A stretch of DNA of 6,991 nt from Actinomycetales bacterium (lineage in GTDB: Bacteria > Actinomycetota > Actinomycetes > Actinomycetales > Beutenbergiaceae). This document shows, piece by piece, positions 1-6,426 of the stretch. The notes under the pieces were generated by a model. The model ran no database searches and had not been told where the DNA came from. It saw nothing but the letters and a program-made list of their open reading frames with translations. The translations under genes were made by a program, and so were the position numbers. Where the stretch lies: NCBI GenBank assembly GCA_016649925.1, contig JAENWO010000126.1, positions 1 through 6,991 on the forward strand, given 5' to 3'. How positions within the stretch are numbered: position 1 is the first letter of the stretch; every line of letters begins with the position of its first letter.

Positions 1-52
1 CGGTAGCCCGCGCCCCCTGTCCACCCTCATCGGCGGAACCGAGCGGAACTAA
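1..52 (+). CDS. C-terminal fragment of an unidentified protein
   Basis: Reading from base 2 gives 16 codons and a TAA stop at 50-52, with the peptide GSPRPLSTLIGGTERN. Thirteen of the 16 third positions are G or C, as expected for a real gene in this genome. The other plus frames are closed at once (TAG at 4-6) or have poorer third-position bias. If real, this is the 3' end of a gene entering from the left and converging on accE. Too little is visible to name a family. The alternative is a leftward gene starting at the minus-strand ATG at 30-28, but I see no Shine-Dalgarno before it. Confidence 0.35.
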   Translation, partial: GSPRPLSTLIGGTERN

Positions 53-93
53 GCCGTACTGGACTCAAGCAGATACCCGATACACCTGTACGA

Positions 94-125
94 TAATCCA
101 CCGACATTGCGTCTCGTTATCCACA
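94..125 (+). promoter_or_regulatory. Perfect DnaA box plus a degenerate second copy
   Basis: TTATCCACA at 117-125 matches the bacterial DnaA-box consensus at all nine positions. A weaker 7/9 match, TAATCCACC, lies at 94-102 in the same orientation, 23 bp (about two helical turns) away. Both sit in the AT-richer gap between the possible left gene and accE. The rest of 53-156 shows no gene and only a tiny GNRA-type hairpin (137-148, CACC/GGTG stem around GCGA). No oriC-like cluster is visible, so this may be a chromosomal DnaA-binding site or a chance match. Confidence 0.4.
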
Positions 126-156
126 GGCCCGTGACGCACCGCGAGGTGGCCGGTGC

Positions 157-404
157 TCAGGCCTGGTGAGAACTCCACCGCCACGCGGCGTGCCCCGGCT
201 GGGCGGGCCTCCCCAGCCGGTGTGCGGGGTCGCGCCACACCGAGCTCTTCGTGCCATCGTCGACCTCCTCGTGGTCGACCGACCGGGCCGCCACGATGCC
301 GGCGAAGAGGGCGGCGAGCTCGACGTCGTCGGGTTGTCCGCGGACCACGCGCACGACGTCGTCCGGAACCTCCCCCGACGCCGAGTACTCCCCGTTCGTC
401 GGGC

Positions 405-408
<4 letters not shown>
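157..408 (-). CDS. accE: Acyl-CoA carboxylase epsilon subunit (AccE/PccE-like)
   Basis: This is an 83-residue protein starting at GTG 408-406. The start overlaps the accD stop (TGA 407-405) in a GTGA arrangement, so the two genes are probably translationally coupled. Residues 15-45 carry the family signature VVRGQPDDVELAALFAGIVA, which resembles the V-x-R-G-x-P-x-x-E-x-A-A-L core of actinobacterial ACC epsilon subunits. A Trp-containing tail (W58, W76, W78) also fits, since these subunits often end in a W-R-x-S-like segment. In Streptomyces and mycobacteria, epsilon subunits bind the beta subunit and stimulate carboxylase activity. The length is normal for the family and the C-terminal half is low in predicted structure. 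Family assignment rests on this core plus position directly after accD. The exact substrate class of the holoenzyme cannot be read from this subunit. Confidence 0.85.
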
Positions 409-1987
<1,579 letters not shown>

Positions 1988-1991
<4 letters not shown>

Positions 1992-2014
1992 ATGGGCAGC
2001 GTAGTTGTGTCCAC
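1988..2014 (-). CDS. Possible 8-codon leader peptide upstream of accD
   Basis: A perfect AGGAGG (minus strand, 2027-2022) is too far from the accD GTG (30 nt). It stands exactly 7 nt before another GTG at 2014-2012. That GTG opens a tiny frame, VDTTTLPM, whose TGA (1990-1988) overlaps the accD start in ATGTGA. This layout fits a translated leader that couples ribosomes into accD by termination-reinitiation. The three consecutive Thr codons are notable but their meaning is unknown. A leaderless accD transcript starting at 1991 would make this frame irrelevant, so the two readings compete. Confidence 0.35.
1992..2003 (-). promoter_or_regulatory. Putative -10 element for leaderless accD transcript
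   Basis: On the minus strand TACGCT (2003-1998) fits the actinobacterial -10 consensus TANNNT. It is followed by six bases and then the accD GTG, the spacing seen for transcripts that begin at the start codon. No good -35 (TTGACN) lies 16-19 bp upstream. Confidence 0.35.
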
Positions 2015-2058
2015 CCGCCAACCTCCTGCTGAACACGACGCGTCCACGGTGTGACGCG

Positions 2059-2075
2059 TTGTAGGACATCTACAA
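2059..2075. promoter_or_regulatory. 17-bp palindromic operator candidate
   Basis: TTGTAGGACATCTACAA is a perfect 6-bp inverted repeat (TTGTAG/CTACAA) around a 5-bp spacer, AT-rich within very GC-rich surroundings. It lies 68-84 bp upstream of the accD start and about 220 bp upstream of birA. The size and symmetry suit a dimeric helix-turn-helix regulator such as a TetR- or GntR-family protein. I do not recognise the motif as that of a named regulator. Confidence 0.45.
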
Positions 2076-2165
2076 GCGACGGCCGGCGAGGTCGGGAAGC
2101 CCGGCCCGGCACCCGGCACCGGGCGCACGTCGTCCAGCGGGAGCGCTCGATCATGGCTGGGTACC

Positions 2166-2193
2166 TTGTCCCCTTTCCGAGGCCCCATCGAAT
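2166..2193 (+). promoter_or_regulatory. Weak sigma-A-like promoter candidate for birA
   Basis: TTGTCC (2166-2171, 4/6 to TTGACA) is separated by 16 bp from TCGAAT (2188-2193, 4/6 to TATAAT). Transcription would begin near 2200 and give birA a leader of about 98 nt containing the GC hairpin. The -10 overlaps a CCCAT/ATGGG inverted repeat (2184-2196) that could be an operator. Both elements are weak matches. Confidence 0.25.
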
Positions 2194-2238
2194 GGGTGCG
2201 GGCGATCTCTCGGCACCTGAGCCCGCCCGTTCGCCCGC

Positions 2239-2282
2239 CCGCCCGCCCGCTCGCGCGCGTGGGCGAGCGAGCGGGCGGGCGG
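2239..2282 (+). promoter_or_regulatory. Perfect 16-bp GC hairpin just upstream of birA
   Basis: Bases 2239-2254 pair perfectly with 2267-2282 around a 12-base loop. The hairpin ends 15 nt before the birA ATG. The left arm is part of a simple CCCG-type repeat starting near 2221. There is no T-run after it, and it lies upstream of a start codon rather than after a gene, so a translational or transcriptional control role in the birA leader is likelier than a terminator. No Shine-Dalgarno is visible between hairpin and ATG. Confidence 0.5.
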
Positions 2283-2297
2283 TGGCATGGTGACCCC

Positions 2298-4349
2298 ATG
2301 AGCTGGAGCACGCGGATGCGGATCGTGGACGAGGCCGGATCGACGAACGCGGACCTCGTGGCGGCGGCCGTGGCGGCCCCGCAGGAGTGGCCGCACCTCT
2401 CGGTGCTGCTCGCTCGGCGGCAGACGGCCGGACGCGGGCGCGCCGGTCGCGTCTGGGACACCGGCGCGCACGAGGCCCTGACCTGCTCCATCCTGCTCCG
2501 CCCCGACGTTCCCCGGGAGCGGTGGGGCTGGATCCCGCTCCTTGCCGGTGCGGCCGTCGTCCGAGCCGTGCGTGGGCTGGCCAGCGCTCGTGACGAGGGC
2601 CCGACGGCGGAGCTCGCCTCCGCAGCCGAGGGCCCGACGGCGGAGCTCGCCTCGCCCGAGCGTGAGGCTGACGATCGCGCGGCGGTGGGTGATGAGGACG
2701 CCCCGCTCAAGCCCGATGGCTCGGCTGCTGCTGCCGCCGCCACCGGCACCGTCGGCCTCAAGTGGCCGAACGACGTCGTCATCCAGACCGAGGGCGAGGA
2801 GGTCGAGGGCTGGGGCCGACTGCGCAAGGTCGGCGGCCTGCTCGCCGAGGTGCTGCCCGACGGCAGCGGCGTCGTCGTCGGGATCGGCGTCAACATCGCG
2901 GGGGACCTGCTCCCCGTGCCGTGGGCGGCCACCCTGACCGACGCGGGCATCCGCACCTCGGTGGCCGTGCTCTCCGACGCGATCGGCTCCGAGCTCGCCA
3001 CTCTCGTGGGGCAGTGGCAGGCCGGCGTGCCCCCCGAGCCCGTCGTCGCACCGCTCTGCGTGACACTGAACCGACCCGTGCTGGTCGATCTGCCCGACGG
3101 CACGACGCTGTGTGGCATCGCGACGGCGCTCGCCGCGGACGGCGGTCTCGTGGTGAGGACCGAGGAGGGACCGCGCACGGTCCTGGCCGGCGACGTGCGC
3201 CACCTCCGCAGCGCAGGGCGGCATCCCCGGTGCGCACCCCCGGTGCGCACCCCCGGTGCGCACCCCGCCGGAACGGATAACCTCGGAACCGTGAGCCAGC
3301 CGCCGTCGGGACCGGAGCCGGCTCCCCTCCCGGGGAGCCCCCGCTCCACCTACTCCGCGCGCGAGGAGCGGCTGCTCGGGGGGCCGCCGTCCCTGACGCT
3401 GGAGGAGATGGCCACCGTCGTCGGCGTGGAACCCTGGGTGGTCCGCAAGTACTGGCGCTCGCTCGGCTTCGCCGACGTGCCGGACGGCGTCAAGCACTTC
3501 ACCCACGTGGACGTCGAGGCCCTGCGCCAGATGACGGCGCAGGTCTTGTCCGGGTCGGTCGGACTGCGCACGGCGCAGAGCCTCGTCCGCGCCCAGGGGC
3601 ACAGCATGGACCGGCTCGTGCTCTGGCAGGTGGAGGCGCTCGTCGAGGACGTCGCCAAGCGGTACTCCCTGGACGACACCAGCGCCCGGCTCGTGGTCCT
3701 GGACCACCTCGCCGATATCCGTCTGGTCCTGGAGGATCAGCTCGTCTACGTGTGGCGCCGCCAGCTCGCCGCTCTCCTCGGGCGGATCGACCGGGAGGTG
3801 AGCCTGAGCCACGTGCAGCCACCGGCGCCGGACCAGCTGCCGCTCGAGCGCGCGGTCGGCTTCATCGACATCATCTCCTACACCACCCGCTCGGCGGACC
3901 TGACGGCGGACCAGCTCTCCGCCCTCGTGCAGGGGTTCGAGTTCGCCGCGCGGGACGCCATCGCCGCGAACGGGGCCCGGGTGGTCAAGACGATCGGCGA
4001 CGCCGTCCTCTTCGTCGCGGACGACCTGGCCGCCGGAGCGCGCGTCGCCACCAGCCTGATCGCGGTGATGGCGTCGAAGGACCTGCCGATCCGCGGCTCG
4101 CTCGTGTGGGGCCGGGTGCTCTCCCGCTCGGGCGACATCTTCGGGCCCACGGTCAACCTCGCCTCCCGGCTGGGCGACGTGGGCGACGCCGGCACGATCC
4201 TGATGGACGACGTGAGCGCCGCGCTGCTCGGCGGTGACGCCGAGGCGGAGGAGTTCACGCTCGAGCCGCTCCCGTCCGTGGAAGTGCCGGGGCTCGGCGT
4301 CGTCAACCCGGTGCGCCTGGACCGGCGCCAGGATGCTCCTCCCCGATAA
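2298..4349 (+). CDS. birA: Biotin protein ligase (BirA) fused in frame to adenylate cyclase
   Basis: One uninterrupted 683-codon frame. Residues 1-304 are a class I biotin-[acetyl-CoA-carboxylase] ligase without an N-terminal DNA-binding domain. They include substrate loop RRQTAGRGRAGR (40-51), KWPND (155-159), KVGGLLAE (177-184) and GIGVNI (195-200). A C-terminal small domain ends at GDVRHLR, where such ligases normally stop. The enzyme makes biotinyl-AMP and biotinylates the carboxylase alpha subunit. About 57 low-complexity residues (95-151) are inserted before KWPND, including EGPTAELAS twice. Residues 305-331 are linker translated from three 13-bp repeats. From V332 the frame is a full adenylate cyclase (entry at 3291). 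I chose ATG 2298 because ligases begin near this point; the open frame extends 44 codons upstream to 2166 but reads through a hairpin. Fusion of these two enzymes is not something I know from the family. Separate translation of the cyclase is possible. Confidence 0.8.
   Translation: MSWSTRMRIVDEAGSTNADLVAAAVAAPQEWPHLSVLLARRQTAGRGRAGRVWDTGAHEALTCSILLRPDVPRERWGWIPLLAGAAVVRAVRGLASARDEGPTAELASAAEGPTAELASPEREADDRAAVGDEDAPLKPDGSAAAAAATGTVGLKWPNDVVIQTEGEEVEGWGRLRKVGGLLAEVLPDGSGVVVGIGVNIAGDLLPVPWAATLTDAGIRTSVAVLSDAIGSELATLVGQWQAGVPPEPVVAPLCVTLNRPVLVDLPDGTTLCGIATALAADGGLVVRTEEGPRTVLAGDVRHLRSAGRHPRCAPPVRTPGAHPAGTDNLGTVSQPPSGPEPAPLPGSPRSTYSAREERLLGGPPSLTLEEMATVVGVEPWVVRKYWRSLGFADVPDGVKHFTHVDVEALRQMTAQVLSGSVGLRTAQSLVRAQGHSMDRLVLWQVEALVEDVAKRYSLDDTSARLVVLDHLADIRLVLEDQLVYVWRRQLAALLGRIDREVSLSHVQPPAPDQLPLERAVGFIDIISYTTRSADLTADQLSALVQGFEFAARDAIAANGARVVKTIGDAVLFVADDLAAGARVATSLIAVMASKDLPIRGSLVWGRVLSRSGDIFGPTVNLASRLGDVGDAGTILMDDVSAALLGGDAEAEEFTLEPLPSVEVPGLGVVNPVRLDRRQDAPPR
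2594..2653 (+). repeat. 27-bp direct repeat inside birA
   Basis: Bases 2594-2620 and 2627-2653 are identical, giving a period of 33 bp (11 codons), so the duplication keeps the frame. Each copy encodes EGPTAELAS. It forms part of the low-complexity Ala/Glu/Asp-rich insert between the N-terminal half of the ligase and the KWPND motif. Confidence 0.9.
3225..3263 (+). repeat. Three tandem copies of a 13-bp repeat at the birA-cyclase junction
   Basis: The unit CCCCGGTGCGCAC is repeated perfectly at 3225-3237, 3238-3250 and 3251-3263, followed by a partial CCCCG. Three units equal 39 bp and keep frame, but gain or loss of one unit changes it. None of the three reading frames of the repeat contains a stop. 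It sits 27-66 bp upstream of the cyclase GTG, so it would also overlap the -35 region of any promoter located there. Confidence 0.95.
3278..3290 (+). promoter_or_regulatory. Putative -10 for separate leaderless cyclase transcript
   Basis: TAACCT (3278-3283) fits TANNNT and is followed by seven bases and then GTG 3291. This is the spacing expected if transcription starts at the first base of the cyclase codon. There is no clear Shine-Dalgarno before this GTG, and no good -35 is visible. If active, it would produce the cyclase without BirA even in the fused configuration. Confidence 0.35.
3291..4349 (+). CDS. Class III adenylate cyclase with N-terminal regulatory domain
   Basis: This is the cyclase part of the fused frame, given as the 352-residue protein expected if translated alone from GTG 3291. 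It makes cAMP from ATP. Residues about 20-175 resemble the regulatory domain of mycobacterial Rv1264 (a pH-responsive, autoinhibited cyclase). A helix-turn-helix-like start, LTLEEMATVVGVEPWVVRKY (35-54), is followed by long amphipathic helices. The catalytic domain (about 187-345) has every class III active-site residue: metal Asp193 (FIDI) and Asp237 (KTIGD), adenine-selecting Lys233 and Asp282 (GDIFG), and transition-state Asn289 and Arg293 (TVNLASR). No transmembrane segment is visible, so it should be cytosolic and active as a homodimer. The response regulator start lies 62 bp downstream. No cAMP receptor is in the window. Dimerisation of this module would bring two BirA domains together in the fused form. 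Confidence 0.85.
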   Translation: MSQPPSGPEPAPLPGSPRSTYSAREERLLGGPPSLTLEEMATVVGVEPWVVRKYWRSLGFADVPDGVKHFTHVDVEALRQMTAQVLSGSVGLRTAQSLVRAQGHSMDRLVLWQVEALVEDVAKRYSLDDTSARLVVLDHLADIRLVLEDQLVYVWRRQLAALLGRIDREVSLSHVQPPAPDQLPLERAVGFIDIISYTTRSADLTADQLSALVQGFEFAARDAIAANGARVVKTIGDAVLFVADDLAAGARVATSLIAVMASKDLPIRGSLVWGRVLSRSGDIFGPTVNLASRLGDVGDAGTILMDDVSAALLGGDAEAEEFTLEPLPSVEVPGLGVVNPVRLDRRQDAPPR

Positions 4350-4367
4350 CGCCAGGATGCTCCTCCC
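4327..4367 (+). repeat. 17-bp direct repeat spanning the cyclase stop codon
   Basis: GCCAGGATGCTCCTCCC occurs at 4327-4343 and 4351-4367, a period of 24 bp. The cyclase TAA (4347-4349) lies between the copies. The second copy continues in the same frame to a TGA at 4368-4370, so it reads like a duplicated gene end. The pair also lies 45-85 bp upstream of the response-regulator start, where an activator or autoregulator site would be expected. Confidence 0.9.
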
Positions 4368-4399
4368 TGAAAAGGGGTCGCGTGGCGAGATCGTGGCAC

Positions 4400-4411
4400 T
4401 ACCATGGCGGA
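4400..4411 (+). promoter_or_regulatory. Putative -10 for leaderless response-regulator transcript
   Basis: TACCAT (4400-4405) fits TANNNT and is followed by six bases and then GTG 4412. No convincing -35 is visible at 16-19 bp upstream. An internal promoter here would let the two-component genes be transcribed apart from birA and the cyclase. Confidence 0.4.
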
Positions 4412-5095
4412 GTGACCCGAGTTCTATTAGCAGAAGATGACCCGGCCATTGCCGAGCCGTTAGCCCGGGCGCTCACGCGCGAGGGCTATGACGTCTCGGT
4501 GCACGGCACCGGACGCGGCGCGATCGACGGGGCGTCCCACGCCGATCTGTTCGTGCTCGACCTCGGACTCCCTGACATGGACGGCCTCGACGTCGCCCGG
4601 TGGATCCGGAACCAGGGCCTGACCACGCCCATCCTCGTGCTGACGGCGCGTGCCGACGAGGTGGACCTCGTCGTCGGCCTCGACGCCGGTGCGGACGACT
4701 ACGTGACCAAGCCGTTCCGCCTCGCCGAGCTGCTCGCCCGCGTGCGGGCCCTGCTCCGCCGGGCCGGCAACGAGGAGGGCGAGGAGGACGAGATCTCGGC
4801 GCAGAACGTGCGCGTCGACATTTCCGCCCACCGCGCGTTCCAGGGCGAACGCGAGCTCCAGCTCACCGCGAAGGAGTTCGAGCTGCTGCGCGTGCTCATC
4901 CGCGAGGCCGGCGCCGTGGTCTCGCGCGACGCGCTGATGCGTGAGGTCTGGGCCTCCGACCCCACCGGATCCACGAAGACCCTCGACATGCACGTGTCGT
5001 GGCTGCGCCGCAAGCTCGGCGACGACGCGAACGCCCCCCGCTACATCTCCACCGTGCGCGGCATGGGCTTCCGATTCGAGACCGGGGAGCACTGA
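4412..5095 (+). CDS. OmpR/PhoB-family response regulator
   Basis: A 227-residue DNA-binding response regulator. The receiver domain (2-112) has the acidic pair Asp9-Asp10 (LLAEDD), phospho-acceptor Asp50 (VLDLGLPDMDG), Thr78 and Lys100 (DDYVTKPF). A short acidic linker (EEGEEDE, about 115-121) leads to a winged-helix domain (about 125-223) with LTAKEFELLRVL, the STKTLDMHVSWLRRKL recognition region and the terminal YISTVRGMGFRF. I chose GTG 4412 because receiver domains start right before the LLAEDD strand and a -10-like TACCAT sits just upstream. GTG 4382 with AAAGGGG before it would add ten residues. The kinase gene follows after one base, so the pair is a coupled operon. Target genes and signal cannot be named. 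The direct repeat at 4327-4367 is a candidate autoregulatory site. Confidence 0.95.
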   Translation: MTRVLLAEDDPAIAEPLARALTREGYDVSVHGTGRGAIDGASHADLFVLDLGLPDMDGLDVARWIRNQGLTTPILVLTARADEVDLVVGLDAGADDYVTKPFRLAELLARVRALLRRAGNEEGEEDEISAQNVRVDISAHRAFQGERELQLTAKEFELLRVLIREAGAVVSRDALMREVWASDPTGSTKTLDMHVSWLRRKLGDDANAPRYISTVRGMGFRFETGEH

Positions 5096-5099
5096 CCTG
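5084..5099 (+). promoter_or_regulatory. Shine-Dalgarno that points to a CTG start for the kinase
   Basis: GGGGAG (5084-5089) lies 7 nt before CTG 5097-5099, one base after the response-regulator TGA (5093-5095). No ATG, GTG or TTG exists in the kinase frame between the far-upstream ATG 4941 (inside the regulator) and GTG 5133, which lies inside the first membrane segment. CTG 5097 is therefore the best start. Confidence 0.55.
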
Positions 5100-6425
5100 C
5101 GTCGACGCGTCCTGACCGCCACCATCGCGGCGGTGACCGTCGCGGTGCTCCTGCTGGGCGTGCCGATGGCGATGTTCGGCGCGCTCCTCGTGCGGGAGAC
5201 GGTGGTGCAGAACCTCACGCTGCGGACCCAGTCCATCACGCGTGCCGTCGAGACCCGGCTCGCCTCCGGCGGCGACATCGACACCGACTTCCTCGACCGT
5301 TGGGTGGACGCGGAGTCCGAGATGCCGGTCCGGATCACCGTCACCACCCTCGGCGGCGAGCGCATCAGCGCGGGCCCCGAGGTCGAGGGCGAGGCGTTCT
5401 CTGTTCGCCAGGTGTCGCCGTCGGGCGCCGGTGTCCTGGTGCAGGTGCCGGCGGCCGCGCTGTTCTGGCGGGGCGCTCAGGTGGTCCTCCTCGTCGTGGT
5501 CGCCTCGGTCATCGCGTTCGGCCTCGCCGCCCTCGTCGCGGTGTGGCAGGCCCGCCGGCTCACCGCCCCGCTCATCTACTTGGCCGCGAGCGCCGAGCAG
5601 ATCGGCTCCGGGCAGGTGCGCCCGCGGCTCGAGCCGTCCGGCATGGAGGAGATCGACCTCGTCGCCGCCGAGCTGAGCCGCACGAGCGACCGGATGGCCG
5701 GGCGTCTCGCCGCCGAGCGCCAGTTCGCCGCGAACGCCAGCCACCAGCTCCGCACCCCGCTGACGGCGCTGTCCATGCGGCTCGAGGAGATCCAGATGCT
5801 CTCCCACGACGAGGAGGTGCGCGAGGAGGCCCGCATCTCCCTCGAGCAGGTGGAGCGCCTCGTCACCGTGGTGGACGACCTGCTGAAGGTTTCCCGCAGG
5901 TCCGGCGGCGGAACCACCGAGGCGCTGCACCTCGCCGACGTCTTCCGGCAGCAGGAGGACGAGTGGGCGCCCACGTTCCGCCGCGCCGGCCGGAAGCTCG
6001 CGTTCGCCGACCCCGGCGAGAGCTCCGTGCTGGCCACGCCCGGCGCGCTCGCCCAGGTGCTCGCCACGCTCGTGGAGAACTCCGTCAAGTACGGCGAGGG
6101 CACCACCTCGGTCCGCGTGCGCCCGTCGAAGAGCGGCGCGGAGCTCGGCGTCGTCATCGAGGTGGCCGACGAGGGTCCGGGTGTCAGCGACGAGTTCGCC
6201 CCGCGCATCTTCGACCGGCACGTCACGTCCGGCAAGGGCTCGGGCCTCGGGCTCGGCCTCGCCCGCGACCTGGTGACGGCCGACGGCGGACGCCTCGAGC
6301 TCGCGCAGCGTCGCCCGCCCGTGTTCGCCGTCTTCCTCAACGCCGTACCGCGCCGGCTGGACCCGGATGTGGTGCTGCCCGTCGGGTCGCTCGTGGTGGT
6401 GGGACGGCGTCGTCGCCGGCGGTGA
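5097..6425 (+). CDS. Membrane sensor histidine kinase
   Basis: A 442-residue kinase when started at CTG 5097, partner of the preceding response regulator. Residues 5-33 form the first membrane helix and 125-150 the second. The segment between them (about 90 residues) is the extracytoplasmic sensor, with no motif I recognise. A HAMP linker (about 151-205) leads to the dimerisation/phosphotransfer helix with His216 in FAANASHQLRTPLTAL. The ATPase domain shows N box LVENSVKYG (Asn328), G1 box VADEGPGV (Asp358) and G2 box GKGSGLGLGLA (379-389). This is the common EnvZ/PhoR-type architecture. The tail after the ATPase fold ends in six arginines (437-442), which is odd. The stop is one base from the stop of the convergent gtrA-like gene. 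An open frame extends upstream to ATG 4941, but that region is the response regulator read out of frame. Confidence 0.93.
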   Translation: MRRRVLTATIAAVTVAVLLLGVPMAMFGALLVRETVVQNLTLRTQSITRAVETRLASGGDIDTDFLDRWVDAESEMPVRITVTTLGGERISAGPEVEGEAFSVRQVSPSGAGVLVQVPAAALFWRGAQVVLLVVVASVIAFGLAALVAVWQARRLTAPLIYLAASAEQIGSGQVRPRLEPSGMEEIDLVAAELSRTSDRMAGRLAAERQFAANASHQLRTPLTALSMRLEEIQMLSHDEEVREEARISLEQVERLVTVVDDLLKVSRRSGGGTTEALHLADVFRQQEDEWAPTFRRAGRKLAFADPGESSVLATPGALAQVLATLVENSVKYGEGTTSVRVRPSKSGAELGVVIEVADEGPGVSDEFAPRIFDRHVTSGKGSGLGLGLARDLVTADGGRLELAQRRPPVFAVFLNAVPRRLDPDVVLPVGSLVVVGRRRRRR

Positions 6426-6426
6426 T

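Larger units (their letters stand above)
1992..2297. other. Divergent accD / birA intergenic region
   Basis: This 306-bp stretch lies between the divergent starts of accD and birA. It holds, from left to right, a -10-like element and leader frame for accD, a 17-bp palindrome (2059-2075), a GCCCGG/CCGGGC inverted repeat (2104-2109 with 2119-2124), a small CCCAT/ATGGG inverted repeat (2184-2196), a weak rightward promoter candidate and a long GC hairpin just before birA. I see no convincing gene in it. The shared region would allow one regulator to control carboxylase and biotin ligase together. Confidence 0.7.

Noticed and set aside
2166..2297. 44-codon N-terminal extension of birA from ATG 2166
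   Set aside because: It translates the CCCG-type simple repeat and hairpin into Pro/Arg-rich sequence and has no ribosome-binding site; ligases begin near residue 45 of this extension.
2287..2301. Mini-frames ending in a TGA that overlaps a start codon before birA (ATG 2287) and the response regulator (ATG 4404)
   Set aside because: Any ATG or GTG followed by A contains an overlapping TGA, and these frames lack a Shine-Dalgarno, so chance explains them.
3225..3263. CRISPR-like array
   Set aside because: The repeats are adjacent 13-mers with no spacers, so this is a minisatellite.
4365..4377. CCCT-GAAA-AGGG mini hairpin after the cyclase
   Set aside because: Four base pairs only; not enough for a terminator between the cyclase and the response regulator.
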